The notes below the pieces were generated by a model. That model saw only the letters and a program-made list of their open reading frames with translations, searched no databases and was not told where the DNA came from. DNA of 64,000 bases, taken from assembly GCF_017876675.1 (NCBI RefSeq), contig NZ_JAGIOI010000001.1:1488001-1552000 (forward strand), given 5' to 3'. Shown one piece after another: positions 9,995 through 19,034 of the stretch; position 1 is the stretch's first letter; every line of letters starts with the position of its first letter. This stretch comes from Arthrobacter stackebrandtii. GTDB taxonomy: Bacteria > Actinomycetota > Actinomycetes > Actinomycetales > Micrococcaceae. Made by a program: the position numbers and the translations under genes.

Positions 9995-11467
9995 TCAGGC
10001 TCCAGACTTCACCGGTTTCTTGAGTAACAATCCCACGGCCACGGCTGTGAGCAGGCACAGGCCCGCATTCACCCAAATGGCTGTGGTGACGCCGCTGAGG
10101 ACTGCATCGGCCTGGTTGTTTCCGATGGCCAGAATCTGGGCGGTGAAGATGGCGCTCATGATCGGGATACCCATCGTGATGCCGATCTGCTGGCTCATAG
10201 TGGCAAGGCCGGTAGCCAGGCCCTGCTCATCCTCAGGAAGACCGGAGGTGGCGGTGACCATGAAACCGACGATCACGACAAGGTTGGCAACTCCACCGAG
10301 GAATGTGGCAACCAGCACCAGGCCAATGGATGCCGGGTCCGTGCTGAGGAGTACGAGGGCCCCAGTGGCGATCGCCTGGACAATAAATCCGTAGACGATG
10401 GTCTTCTTGTTGCCGATCCGTCCGATGACCTTGGGTCCGAGGATGCCACCGAGTACGGTGCCGAGGCCCAGCACTGCGAAGGCCAGACCGGCACCAAGCG
10501 GGGTGTAGCCAAGGACCTGCTGCAAGTAAAGGGTCAGCAAGAACACCAGGGATGTTTCGGTGACGAAAGCAAGGATGCCGGCGATGTTGCCCCACGCGAC
10601 CGTGGAGCGCTTCAAGATCTCCAGCGGCACCAGCGGTGAGGTTGCCCGTCGTTCGACGGCGACGAAGGCAACAAAGAGCACGACGGTTGCCGCCATGGAA
10701 CCCAGAGTAAGGGGGTTGGTCCAGGAATGCTCGGCCGCGTTCGTCAAACCGAAGACAAGTGCCAGAAGGCCGAGGGTAACGGTAATGGCGCCCGGGACGT
10801 CCAGTTTCAACTTCGTGGTGGGCTTGCTCTCGGCAAGGACGACGGGGGCGATGATGAGCACTGCGATAGCTACGGGTACGTTGATGAAGAACGCCCACCG
10901 CCAGCTCAACAGGTCCGTCAGGAGTCCGCCGAGAATAGCGCCGGTCGTGAAGCCCGCGGCCATCAGTGACCCGTTTAGGCCGAGGGCCTTGTCGCGCAAC
11001 GGGCCTTCCGGGAAGGACGCCAGCAGCAACGACAGTGCAGCAGGAACGACAATGGCCGTAGCAATGCCTTGGCCGACGCGGGCGATAAGCAACAAAGCCG
11101 GGTCCGACGCCAGGCCGCCGGCTAGCGACGCTGCCCCAAGCAGGGCCATGCCGATGATGAACATCTTGCGGCGCCCGGCAATGTCGGCGACACGTCCGAA
11201 CAGCAACGTCAGTCCCGCGGCGCACAGTGCGAATGACGTCGCAATCCACTGGAGGTTCTCCAAGCTGAAGCCGACATCGGTGCCGATGGCTGGGAGAGCT
11301 ACGTTGAGGATGGAGAAGTCCACGGCAAGCGTGAAGCTCGCCGCCAGCAGGACAATCAGTGCCAGTCGCTGCCGGCCCGTCATGCGTCCCACCGGCGCAC
11401 TCGTTGGTATGGCTTCGATCGAGGGTGGGACGCCGGGTCCTGTGGTGACATCCGGTTGGGTGGTCAT
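9995..11467 (-). CDS. MFS drug transporter, DHA2 (EmrB/QacA) family
   Basis: 490 aa with about 14 hydrophobic helices, the DHA2 topology. The motif after helix 2 is LFGRVADIAGRRKMFIIG (G-x-x-x-D-x-x-G-R-R/K). A motif C-like G-x-x-x-G-P/G stretch follows in helix 5. The start ATG at 11467 has AAGGATCACCGTA upstream, a good ribosome-binding site; the open frame extends to 11554 without one. Proton-driven export of cationic or hydrophobic drugs is the family role. It diverges from an MmyB-type regulator, with direct repeats in the shared promoter. Confidence 0.9.
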   Translation of the reverse strand: MTTQPDVTTGPGVPPSIEAIPTSAPVGRMTGRQRLALIVLLAASFTLAVDFSILNVALPAIGTDVGFSLENLQWIATSFALCAAGLTLLFGRVADIAGRRKMFIIGMALLGAASLAGGLASDPALLLIARVGQGIATAIVVPAALSLLLASFPEGPLRDKALGLNGSLMAAGFTTGAILGGLLTDLLSWRWAFFINVPVAIAVLIIAPVVLAESKPTTKLKLDVPGAITVTLGLLALVFGLTNAAEHSWTNPLTLGSMAATVVLFVAFVAVERRATSPLVPLEILKRSTVAWGNIAGILAFVTETSLVFLLTLYLQQVLGYTPLGAGLAFAVLGLGTVLGGILGPKVIGRIGNKKTIVYGFIVQAIATGALVLLSTDPASIGLVLVATFLGGVANLVVIVGFMVTATSGLPEDEQGLATGLATMSQQIGITMGIPIMSAIFTAQILAIGNNQADAVLSGVTTAIWVNAGLCLLTAVAVGLLLKKPVKSGA

Positions 11468-11622
11468 TACGGTGATCCTTCTCTGGAGGGTGTAGCCGCC
11501 CATGGCGGCATCTTCACAATCTCCACAGTCACGGAATTCCCGGGGATCAACCACACCCCCTCTTGCCTACCCCTGAGAGTAACAGGCGGAATGCTGCCTA
11601 CCCTGCTTCGGTGCCGTTGTCT

Positions 11623-11648
11623 TATCACAAGTACATATCACAAGTACG
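11623..11648. promoter_or_regulatory. tandem 13-bp repeats, candidate operator between efflux pump and regulator
   Basis: TATCACAAGTACA immediately followed by TATCACAAGTACG (11623-11635, 11636-11648), then TATATGTG. The repeats lie in the 256-bp gap between the divergent MFS and XRE genes, about 155 bp from the pump start and 76 bp from the regulator start. Confidence 0.55.
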
Positions 11649-11723
11649 TATATGTGTCTTGACGTTTAGCGTGTCACTGGCAGGGACAGGACATAGACGG
11701 AGAAGACCGGCAGAATGGGGCGC

Positions 11724-12605
11724 ATGAGTAATCTAAGTGAACTTGGGGAGTTCCTTCGTGTCCGAAGAGCTGCCTTACAGCCAGAAGACGTCGGCCTTCT
11801 GAACTACGGCATCCGCCGGGTACCCGGCCTCCGCCGGGAAGAGCTTGCCATGCTTGCCGGAGTCAGCAACACCTACTACACCCGGCTGGAGCAGGGACAA
11901 AGCAACAACGCCTCCGAGGCGGTCATCGATGCCATCGCCCGAGCCCTGAACCTGAACACCGACGAACGCGCGCACCTGTTCAACCTGGCCCGGCCAGGCA
12001 GAACCAAACGGCGGACGCTGACTAAGCCCGATAAGGTACGGCCAGGCACGTTGCGGCTAATCCAGTCAATGTCCAACACACCCGCCGTCGTCTTGGGACG
12101 TCGCAGCGAAGTACTGGCCTGGAACCGGATTGGTCACCGACTCGTCGCTGGTCACTTGGACTTCACTGCCCCGGAAACGCCTACGACGCGGCCTAACATG
12201 ACGCAGCTGCTATTCCTGGACCGTCACACGCGTGAGTTGTACACGCGATGGCTTGAGGAAGCCACACGCGCGGTGTCATCGCTACGGCTGGTAGCGGGCC
12301 GCTCCACCGATGACCCGGCACTCGCTGCGCTGGTCGGTGAACTGACCATGAACAGCGAAGAATTCGCGAACCTGTGGGCACGGCACCCGGTGGAGAACTG
12401 CATGTCGGGGCTGAAGTACATGCACCACCCGGAGGTAGGCGATTTGGTACTGAATTTCGAGGTCCTGACGCCGCCCGATGAATCAGGCCACCGGATCCTC
12501 ATGTACACCGCTGATCCTGGGACACCCGCGATCGAAGCACTGCAGTTGCTCACTTCCAGCGACGCTGGTGTGGCCAGCGAAGCCCAACACCTCGCCGCCA
12601 AGTAG
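11724..12605 (+). CDS. XRE-family regulator with MmyB-like ligand-binding domain
   Basis: 293 aa. The N-terminal HTH_31 helix-turn-helix includes GIRRVPGLRREELAMLAGVS and TYYTRLEQGQ (about residues 23-60). A C-terminal PAS-like MmyB domain follows (about 100-280) with VLAWNRIGHRL and WARHPVENCMSG, the family's characteristic segments. Members often bind lipids or small hydrophobic ligands and regulate adjacent transporters or oxidoreductases. An in-frame ATG three codons earlier (11715) is also possible. Probable regulator of the divergent DHA2 pump. Confidence 0.88.
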   Translation: MSNLSELGEFLRVRRAALQPEDVGLLNYGIRRVPGLRREELAMLAGVSNTYYTRLEQGQSNNASEAVIDAIARALNLNTDERAHLFNLARPGRTKRRTLTKPDKVRPGTLRLIQSMSNTPAVVLGRRSEVLAWNRIGHRLVAGHLDFTAPETPTTRPNMTQLLFLDRHTRELYTRWLEEATRAVSSLRLVAGRSTDDPALAALVGELTMNSEEFANLWARHPVENCMSGLKYMHHPEVGDLVLNFEVLTPPDESGHRILMYTADPGTPAIEALQLLTSSDAGVASEAQHLAAK

Positions 12606-12659
12606 CCGAGGCGCTCCCCCGCCCCTTGCGGTCTCGGTGCTAGGAAGGGCTCCAGGGTC

Positions 12660-12701
12660 AAACTGCCCGCCGACCAACCAATTTGGGTCGGCGGGCAGTT
12701 T
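12660..12701. terminator. terminator after the MmyB-type regulator
   Basis: Perfect 16-bp arms AAACTGCCCGCCGACC / GGTCGGCGGGCAGTTT (12660-12675, 12686-12701) with a 10-nt loop and A/T ends, 55 bp past the stop. Probably works in both directions. Confidence 0.88.
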
Positions 12702-13532
12702 GTGTGTTCCCCTGTATCAGGACAGCTCGTCAGCCGATACATAGGAGGGACAGACAAGATCACTGCACACCAGGTGGCATGGCCCAAAGGACGTAGTGAA
12801 ACCCCTGATGACGTGCGTCGTGCGGGGGCCGAACTGTCCAAAATCTTTGCCTCGATCGACGTGTTCTACGTTGACGGAGCCATCAAGCTGCGGGGTGTCG
12901 AAGAGCGTTCTTCGTTGGGAGGCGACGACAAAAAGACCGTTCCTTTCCCTCTCTCGCACGCCGTGTCGCGCCATCTCTTGGTCTCCATTGACCATTTCCA
13001 TTCCCTGCGGGCATCCCTTCAACTCGCCAATGCGTTGAATACCTATGCCCCCTTCACCTTGCTGCGGGGCAGCCTCGAGGGCGCTACCAATGCCCTGTGG
13101 TTGCTGAAACCCGAACAACGCAATGAGCGGATCACCCGCCATGTACTGGCCTGCCTGGCCGAAGAACCCCCGGCGGAGCCTCGGGGTGATTCGATGGAAT
13201 CGCTCATCGTGCAGTATGGACTCGACCGTTCCAGGGTTCTGGGCGGGATTCCTTCGTTTGGTTCCATCGCCATGACCGAAGACAAGGAGATATGGTGTAA
13301 GGGCGACAATATCGGCGAGCTAGGCTGGCGGATGTGAAGTGGACTGGCTCACGGGCGGGAATGGGCAACCTTGCATGTGCCGCATCGGCAGTTCTTGCGT
13401 GAAGTCGCTATGCGCGTCTCGGAGGTCCGGCTCATGACGGGAATGAGCGACATCGCTGTAATGGCGCAGCTCGCTTACACCATGTTGACGGAGGCGGTGG
13501 CTTTGTTTTCGACCGGTTCAAGCCCCCAATAA
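12702..13532 (+). pseudogene. hypothetical protein gene interrupted by an in-frame TGA
   Basis: One reading frame runs from the end of the terminator to TAA at 13530-13532, broken only by TGA at 13335-13337 (codon 212). After the stop the frame continues coherently: SGLAHGREWATLHVPHRQFL and about 65 codons in all with normal codon use. A single-base nonsense change is therefore more likely than a natural end. The true start is unclear: AGGAGGG at 12742-12748 is a strong ribosome-binding site but no ATG/GTG follows at proper spacing. A GTG lies at about 12772. The product is helical (residues about 80-140) and has no family I recognise. Confidence 0.6.
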
Positions 13533-13540
13533 TGACAGCG

Positions 13541-13643
13541 TAAAAAGAAGGCCCGATCGTGATGTGAACTGCTCCCCGCAAGTCAGAACTGAATTCTCAG
13601 TCCAACTTTCGGGGAGCAGTTCAATGGATCGGACCTTCTTTTA
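13541..13643. repeat. about 103-bp imperfect palindrome, fold-back or MITE-like element
   Basis: The outer arms TAAAAAGAAGGCCCGATC and GATCGGACCTTCTTTTA enclose TGAACTGCTCCCCG and its exact complement. The inner arms resemble the ends of IS3-family elements (TGAACTGC(C/T)CCCC-A-AAGTTGGAC). No transposase lies between them. It could also act as a bidirectional terminator for the flanking convergent genes, since both ends are A/T-rich. Confidence 0.65.
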
Positions 13644-13652
13644 CTTACTTCC

Positions 13653-14840
13653 TTAACTCACTGTAATGGTGGCCTGAGCCGGTTCTGGCTGAACTGGTTT
13701 GGGTCGGGGCCGGGCCCACCGGTCCATGACGGGCTTCTCCACCAAGGCGTACAGGGCCCATCCACCCAACAGCGTCGCCACGAAGAACCCAGCTACCACC
13801 AACCAGGCGACAGGTGTCGTGTACACCTCGTTGCCAAGCAGGATGCGGCCGTAGAAGATCACCACGCCCTGGCACAGGTAGAAGCCGAAGGAGATGTTCC
13901 CCAACCAGACCATGGGTTTGGATCCGAGGAAGCCAGTTCGCCCGGCAATGTCTCGGGTCGCCACGGTGCAGATGGTCGCCGCGACAGGGATGATGGTGGC
14001 CACGTTGAAGGAGTACACGAACGGGACAACCATCGCTGCGGCATATCCGGCGACGCACAGGACGAGGATGTGCCACAGCTTCAAAGGAACCCAGCGCCCG
14101 GACAGGACGATCCGGGCCAAGATAGAGCCAAGAATGAATTCGATCAGACGGGCGGGCGGAAAGATATACCCGAACCAGAACTGCGCCTCGGAGATCGGCG
14201 TCAGGGCCGAAACAGGTGTTGCGGGGATCAGGTAGGTGGTGACCAGTTGAACGGCGATCATCGCAGCGACCATGATCCACACCCAAGCCCAGAGCCGGGT
14301 GCCGGGAATCTTCCGGATGGGGACCATCAGCAGCGGGAACAGCATGTAGAAGAGCAGTTCGCTGTTCAGGGTCCATGACGGTGGGTTCACCGCTACGTAG
14401 ACGGCGGCGTCAGGGATGAACGAGTTCACCAGGAATAGGTTGCTGATCCAGCCAAGCGGTGGGTTGATGGCGGCTGCGAACAGGATCATCGACAGCACCC
14501 ACATGACCAAATGGTTGGGGAAGATCTTCAGTAGCCGGCGGCGCCAGAATTGTCGCTTCGGTTCGCCGGGTTTGGATGCCCAAGCCAGCAGGAAACCGCT
14601 CAGGACGAAGAAGAATGAGACACCGACGTACCCTGCCTTACTGACCAGCCATTCCAGGGTGGATCCGAGCTCCGCATCTGCAAACGGATTGATGGGGTCG
14701 TTGGGCGGGATGGGTGAGTTGGACAAGGTGATGTGGAAGAAAAACACCAGCAGCGCGGCGAAGAACCGCAGCCCGGTCAGGGAGGGCAATTTACTGAGGC
14801 GGGGACGGGCGGTGGTAGCTTCGGGGACTGGGGCGGTCAT
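13653..14840 (-). CDS. acyltransferase 3 family membrane protein (OafA-like)
   Basis: 395 aa with about 10 hydrophobic helices. It opens with LPSLTGLRFFAALLVFFFHI, which carries the family's R-x-x-A-x-x-x-V-x-x-x-H signature, followed by YVGVSFFFVLSGFLLAW. Such enzymes O-acylate sugars, peptidoglycan or macrolides at the membrane. It is the last gene of the left cluster operon and its ATG overlaps the upstream stop by four bases. In context it would decorate a sugar-containing product or envelope glycan; the acceptor is unknown. Confidence 0.88.
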   Translation of the reverse strand: MTAPVPEATTARPRLSKLPSLTGLRFFAALLVFFFHITLSNSPIPPNDPINPFADAELGSTLEWLVSKAGYVGVSFFFVLSGFLLAWASKPGEPKRQFWRRRLLKIFPNHLVMWVLSMILFAAAINPPLGWISNLFLVNSFIPDAAVYVAVNPPSWTLNSELLFYMLFPLLMVPIRKIPGTRLWAWVWIMVAAMIAVQLVTTYLIPATPVSALTPISEAQFWFGYIFPPARLIEFILGSILARIVLSGRWVPLKLWHILVLCVAGYAAAMVVPFVYSFNVATIIPVAATICTVATRDIAGRTGFLGSKPMVWLGNISFGFYLCQGVVIFYGRILLGNEVYTTPVAWLVVAGFFVATLLGGWALYALVEKPVMDRWARPRPKPVQPEPAQATITVS

Positions 14841-16534
14841 GAGGCACTGCCTGTCGGGAGTTCGATGCCGAGGCTGTGGGTGAAGTAGTTGGTTGGATCC
14901 CAGCTGGCCTTGGCGCGTTGGAGCCGGGGGTAGTTTCCCTTGAAATAGAGGGTCTGCCAGCCAACACCTGAGCTGTTGTGATCGGAGTTGGCTACATCGA
15001 CGTCCGGGTAGTTGATGTAGCAGCCATCCAGTTGATCTCCGGGGACGGGGACGCCGCCGGTGTTTTTGAACATGCCTTCGTAGGTTTCCCGCTCCCAGCG
15101 AAGGTAGAAGTCGTCGTCGGCGGCTTCCGGCCAGAATGTTTGGAGGCAGAATTTGAAGGCCGACTGCCGTTGGGCGTTGGCTGTGGCATCCTGGGCGACG
15201 GCGTTGACCTGGCCGCCGAAGGAGAACAGGACCAGCATGGTGTTCGGGTTGGTGAAGTCGGGCCGGGTCATCTGGCGGTAGAGTACCGCGATCTGGTCAT
15301 CGGTGAACTTCTGGTTCAGGTATGCCGATTTGTGGGCGCCGCGGCTGGTGGGGTTGGTGATGACCGGATTGTCGGTCCCCACCAGGCGGGTCGCTTGCAG
15401 CCATGGGATTTCCCGGGTCTTGAAAAACTCCGGCATAGCCGGGATTTCCCCGTTGGGCTTCTCCACGGGTTCGGCGGTGATGGCGACCCCGTCAAGGACG
15501 GCCGCCACATAGCGTTCCATGACGCCCTTGGCGTCCGGGGATGCTGCGTCTATCTGAGTGAACATTCCCAGACTTCCGTGGGCCTTGGAACTGACGTTGA
15601 ACAGGCTGCTCAGATGCGATTCCGGGGTGCCAGGTTGGCGGTACTTTTCGTGCCATGCTCCGAAGTTGGTCATGAGGCGCCGGAACGATGTTTCGTCCAG
15701 TTGGTCCCAAGGGAGGGAGATGGCGCTCACCAGCACGGTGGAGGGGGCTTTGACGAGTTGTTCGGAAGGGTTCTTTCCTTGGGCGCCCGGGGACCGGAAC
15801 CAGTATTTGGTGACGATGCCCCAGTTCCCGCCGCCCCCGCCGGTGTGCGCCCACCACAGGTCACCGAGCTCGCCTTTGTCGTCCCGTGTTGCTGTGACGG
15901 TGCGGACTCTACGGCGGGCGTCCACGGTCACAACTTCAACGGCGTAGAGGTGGTCCACGACCAGTCCGTGTGAGCGTGACAGCAGGCCGTAGCCGCCGCC
16001 GGCGATGTGGCCGCCGGCACCGACGCTGTAGCAGATACCTCCTGGAACTGTGACGCCCCAGTTCTTGTAGAGGGTTTCGTAGACGTTCATCAGTCGCGCG
16101 CCGGGCTCCACCGCGAAGGCGCCCATCTTTTTGTCGTAGTAGACCGCGTTCATCGGGGACACGTCGAGGATGACCTGGACGGATGGGTTGCAGACGAAAT
16201 CAGCGAAGCAGTGCCCGCCGCTTCGTACAGAGACTTTCTTTCCGGTGCGCACCGCTTCTCGGACCGCGGCCTCGGCGTCCTTTGTGCTCGTGATGAGCCG
16301 GACGTAATCCGGGTTGGAGACGAAGCGCTGGTTGTTGCCCGTCATCAGGTCCATGTAACGGGAGTCCCCGGATTTGATGACGGAGCCGTCAGGGACAACG
16401 GCCGAACCGGAGGCCGCATGGGCTTCCGGGGCGTTGGCTGTCCCGATGGCGGCCAATGAAGCTGCCGCGAGAGTGCCTACTGAGCCAGCCATGAAAAACC
16501 TACGGCCGACACCGTTCTTTTCGGTGGTCGTCAT
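14837..16534 (-). CDS. Tat-exported BBE-type FAD-linked oxidase
   Basis: 565 aa. The N-terminus has a twin-arginine motif (GVGRRFFMAGS) and a hydrophobic stretch ending near AHAASG, so export of the folded flavoprotein is expected. A FAD_binding_4 domain follows (about residues 65-250). Both covalent FAD anchors of the berberine-bridge/GOOX class are visible: the His of VRSGGHC and the Cys of PGGICYSVGAGGHIAGGG. The BBE C-terminal motif WDPTNYFTHSLGI is present. Relatives oxidise oligosaccharides, hexoses or alkaloids with O2. Overlaps both neighbours by ATGA junctions. Confidence 0.9.
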   Translation of the reverse strand: MTTTEKNGVGRRFFMAGSVGTLAAASLAAIGTANAPEAHAASGSAVVPDGSVIKSGDSRYMDLMTGNNQRFVSNPDYVRLITSTKDAEAAVREAVRTGKKVSVRSGGHCFADFVCNPSVQVILDVSPMNAVYYDKKMGAFAVEPGARLMNVYETLYKNWGVTVPGGICYSVGAGGHIAGGGYGLLSRSHGLVVDHLYAVEVVTVDARRRVRTVTATRDDKGELGDLWWAHTGGGGGNWGIVTKYWFRSPGAQGKNPSEQLVKAPSTVLVSAISLPWDQLDETSFRRLMTNFGAWHEKYRQPGTPESHLSSLFNVSSKAHGSLGMFTQIDAASPDAKGVMERYVAAVLDGVAITAEPVEKPNGEIPAMPEFFKTREIPWLQATRLVGTDNPVITNPTSRGAHKSAYLNQKFTDDQIAVLYRQMTRPDFTNPNTMLVLFSFGGQVNAVAQDATANAQRQSAFKFCLQTFWPEAADDDFYLRWERETYEGMFKNTGGVPVPGDQLDGCYINYPDVDVANSDHNSSGVGWQTLYFKGNYPRLQRAKASWDPTNYFTHSLGIELPTGSAS

Positions 16535-17805
16535 GAGTTGGCTCCTTCACGTTGGACGGTGTTGTTCGGGTGCAGGGTGATTTCGGCTCGGGGAGCAACG
16601 AAGTAGTGCTGGACCGAGTAGGAAATGGTCGCGAAGTCTTCCACACCGCGGCCGGTAAAGTCCCCGGCGACAATCCGAGCGATGGACTCCCCGGAGACCT
16701 TCCATTTCAAGAACAAACCCTTGGCCAGGTCAACGGCCTTGTAGTAATATGCGCCTTGCCACGGTTCGGGACCTCGCAGTCCGATGAGAAATTCGTCGTC
16801 GCCGTCACCGTCGAAGTCACGGCACATGACGGTGTGGCCGGGCCCTTCGCCGTTCTCGTTTGGGTCCCCGTAAATATCGAGCAGGTGCCGGGTCCAGCCG
16901 GTAGCTTGGGTGTCTCCGCCGCTGCGAACATACACTGCCACGGTGTTGCCGTGGAAGGGTTCGATGGCAGCGACGTAGGCCAGCGGGTCTTCGCCCACCC
17001 GTCCGCCGTCGACGTCACCACTGCCTTTAAAGGTTGTTTTCTCGAACTGGCTTTCCTCGCCGTCGCCGATATGCTCCCACGCCCAAGCGAGGTTGTCCTG
17101 GTCGTAGTAGAGCCAGGTGATACCTTCATCGGAGGCCATGAGGATCGAATCCAACGGTGACCCGGGGATGAGTCCACCCTTTTTCGCGACGCCGTGGATC
17201 ATGCGGAAGTCCGAATCACTGATGAGTTCCTTATCCCATTCGGCGCGGGGGTCATTGGTGGGGGTGAACAGCACCACGGGCAGGACTGCGTGGACGTCTT
17301 CGACGGCGACGATGGGGAATCCGATGATCTGGACTTTGTCGGTGCGGGTGAAATGGCCGACCCGCAGGCGGTGCATGCCGATGGCACGCCCTACGTAATG
17401 CCTTTTCCAGTTCTCGGTGGTTTCAGACGGGTTGCCGGGGTTTTCGAGCCAGTCGATCTTTCCGCCTTCAGGATCGGCGTGGTGGATGGTGCCGCCGGGA
17501 CCGTACAGCTGGTAGCAGACGACCAGGTCGGTGGTCCCGTCACCGGTGATGTCACCGAAGTCCATGCCGACGGGTTCCTTGATTTTGTCGAGCACAAGCT
17601 TCTTTTCCCAAGTGGGGTTCTTGTACCAGTAGATTTCTCCAACTTTGAGGCCGTAGCCGACCAGGTCGGGTTTGCCGTCCCCGTCGATGTCAGCGGCTTC
17701 GAGCCAGTACCCATCGCGGAGGAAGTCCGTCACGGTTTCGGTGCCGAACACTGGTTCGGTGACATCCACCGATGGTGTGGTTTTGGGCAGTGCCGGGGAG
17801 GTCAT
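16531..17805 (-). CDS. VCBS/FG-GAP beta-propeller protein, aldos-2-ulose dehydratase-like
   Basis: 424 aa without a signal peptide. Repeated Ca-binding-type loops are visible: DIDGDGKPDLVGYG, DITGDGTTDLVV, DFDGDGDDEFLIG and DFTGRGVEDFATIS, as in seven-bladed FG-GAP propellers. Other conserved-looking segments are YGPGGTIHHAD, GKIDWLENPG, HYVGRAIGMHRL and FRMIHG. From memory these resemble the propeller domain of fungal aldos-2-ulose (pyranosone) dehydratase, a Zn/Mg enzyme acting on glucosone and 1,5-anhydrofructose. Here the propeller would be a separate polypeptide. The domain class is sure; the dehydratase relation is a hypothesis. Confidence 0.7.
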   Translation of the reverse strand: MTSPALPKTTPSVDVTEPVFGTETVTDFLRDGYWLEAADIDGDGKPDLVGYGLKVGEIYWYKNPTWEKKLVLDKIKEPVGMDFGDITGDGTTDLVVCYQLYGPGGTIHHADPEGGKIDWLENPGNPSETTENWKRHYVGRAIGMHRLRVGHFTRTDKVQIIGFPIVAVEDVHAVLPVVLFTPTNDPRAEWDKELISDSDFRMIHGVAKKGGLIPGSPLDSILMASDEGITWLYYDQDNLAWAWEHIGDGEESQFEKTTFKGSGDVDGGRVGEDPLAYVAAIEPFHGNTVAVYVRSGGDTQATGWTRHLLDIYGDPNENGEGPGHTVMCRDFDGDGDDEFLIGLRGPEPWQGAYYYKAVDLAKGLFLKWKVSGESIARIVAGDFTGRGVEDFATISYSVQHYFVAPRAEITLHPNNTVQREGANS

Positions 17806-19034
17806 GAGTAAGCCTTTCGTGTCAGTTCGGTTGCATGTGGTACCGTTTCCGGCGTGCCGGACGGCCCGGTGGGTTGGTTTCGACGCAGCAGCAGCGATGC
17901 CGTGCCCATGAGGGCGACAGCGGTGACGGCCAGGGCTGCGCCCACCCAGATGGGGGAGGCCAGGCCGAGCCCTGCTGCGATAGTGGTACCGCCGAGGTAG
18001 GCGCCGATGGCGTTGCCGAGGTTGAACGCGGAGATGTTGACGCCGGAGGCCAGCGTTGGGGCCTTGTGGGCGAACGACAGGACGCGTGTCTGCATTCCGG
18101 GCACTGCGGCGAACCCGACGGCGCCGAGGAGGAACAACGTCACGGCCGAGCCTGCGGGGCTGTGGACGGTGAGAGTGAACGCCGACAGCACAATGGTCAG
18201 GGCCGACAGCAGGACAAGCAAGGATTTATCTAGGTTCCCATCTGCGGTTTTTCCGCCGATGATGTTTCCGGTGAAGAGGCCGGCGCCGAAGATCACCAGC
18301 ATCCATGCGACGGCGTCCGGCGGCAACCCGGCCAGTGATGTCAGCATGGGCGCGATATAGGTGAACGCGCCGAACATGGCTCCGAAGCCGAAGACTGTGA
18401 CCAGGATGGACAGCCACACCTGACCGGATGTGAAAGCTCCGAGTTCCCGGCGGAGCTGGCCGGGGCCGCGTTCGGCTGCGTCCTTTGCCGGGACGTAGGC
18501 GATCAGCCCGGCCAAGGCGATGACCCCGACGATGGTGATGGCCCAGAACGTGGAACGCCAGCCCAATTGCTGGCCCAGGAATGTCCCCAACGGGACGCCG
18601 AGGACATTCGCGATGGTCAGCCCGGCGAACATGACCGAGATTGCCCTGGCCTTACGGTCTGAGGCAACCAGGTTCGAGGCCAGCACGGCACCGATTCCGA
18701 AGAATGCTCCGTGGCAGAGGGCGGCAACCACCCTGCCGAAAAACATGGTGGCGTAATCCCCTGAGACCGCCGAGAGAAGGTTTCCGACGATGAAGAGCAC
18801 CATCAGCGCGCACAGGACTGTCTTGGGGCGGAGGGCCGCCGTCGCTGCAGTCACCACGACGCCACCGACGGCGACACTGAGCGCGTAGCCGGAAACCAGG
18901 TGCCCGGCAACTGGGATGCTGACAGCGAAGTCCGCGGCTACCTCCGGCAGCAGACCCAGGATGACAAACTCGGTCAGGCCGATGCCGAACCCTCCTACTG
19001 CGAGGGCAAGCAGGCCCAACGGCATCCTGGTCAT
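17802..19034 (-). CDS. MFS exporter, DHA1 family (AraJ/Cml-like)
   Basis: 410 aa with about 12 hydrophobic helices. It begins LGLLALAVGGFGIGLTEFVILGLLPEVAADF, a typical DHA1 helix 1 with the T-E-F motif of the AraJ/NepI/chloramphenicol-resistance group. The central loop (AAERGPGQLRRELGA) separates two six-helix halves. Members export arabinose, purine ribosides, chloramphenicol or related small polar molecules. Start and stop overlap both neighbours by four bases. In the cluster it is the natural exporter of the product. Confidence 0.87.
   Translation of the reverse strand: MTRMPLGLLALAVGGFGIGLTEFVILGLLPEVAADFAVSIPVAGHLVSGYALSVAVGGVVVTAATAALRPKTVLCALMVLFIVGNLLSAVSGDYATMFFGRVVAALCHGAFFGIGAVLASNLVASDRKARAISVMFAGLTIANVLGVPLGTFLGQQLGWRSTFWAITIVGVIALAGLIAYVPAKDAAERGPGQLRRELGAFTSGQVWLSILVTVFGFGAMFGAFTYIAPMLTSLAGLPPDAVAWMLVIFGAGLFTGNIIGGKTADGNLDKSLLVLLSALTIVLSAFTLTVHSPAGSAVTLFLLGAVGFAAVPGMQTRVLSFAHKAPTLASGVNISAFNLGNAIGAYLGGTTIAAGLGLASPIWVGAALAVTAVALMGTASLLLRRNQPTGPSGTPETVPHATELTRKAYS

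Noticed and set aside
9615-10076. 153-codon minus-strand ORF
   Set aside because: No recognisable domain, starts inside the end of the MFS gene, and overlaps the better small plus-strand candidate at 9729.
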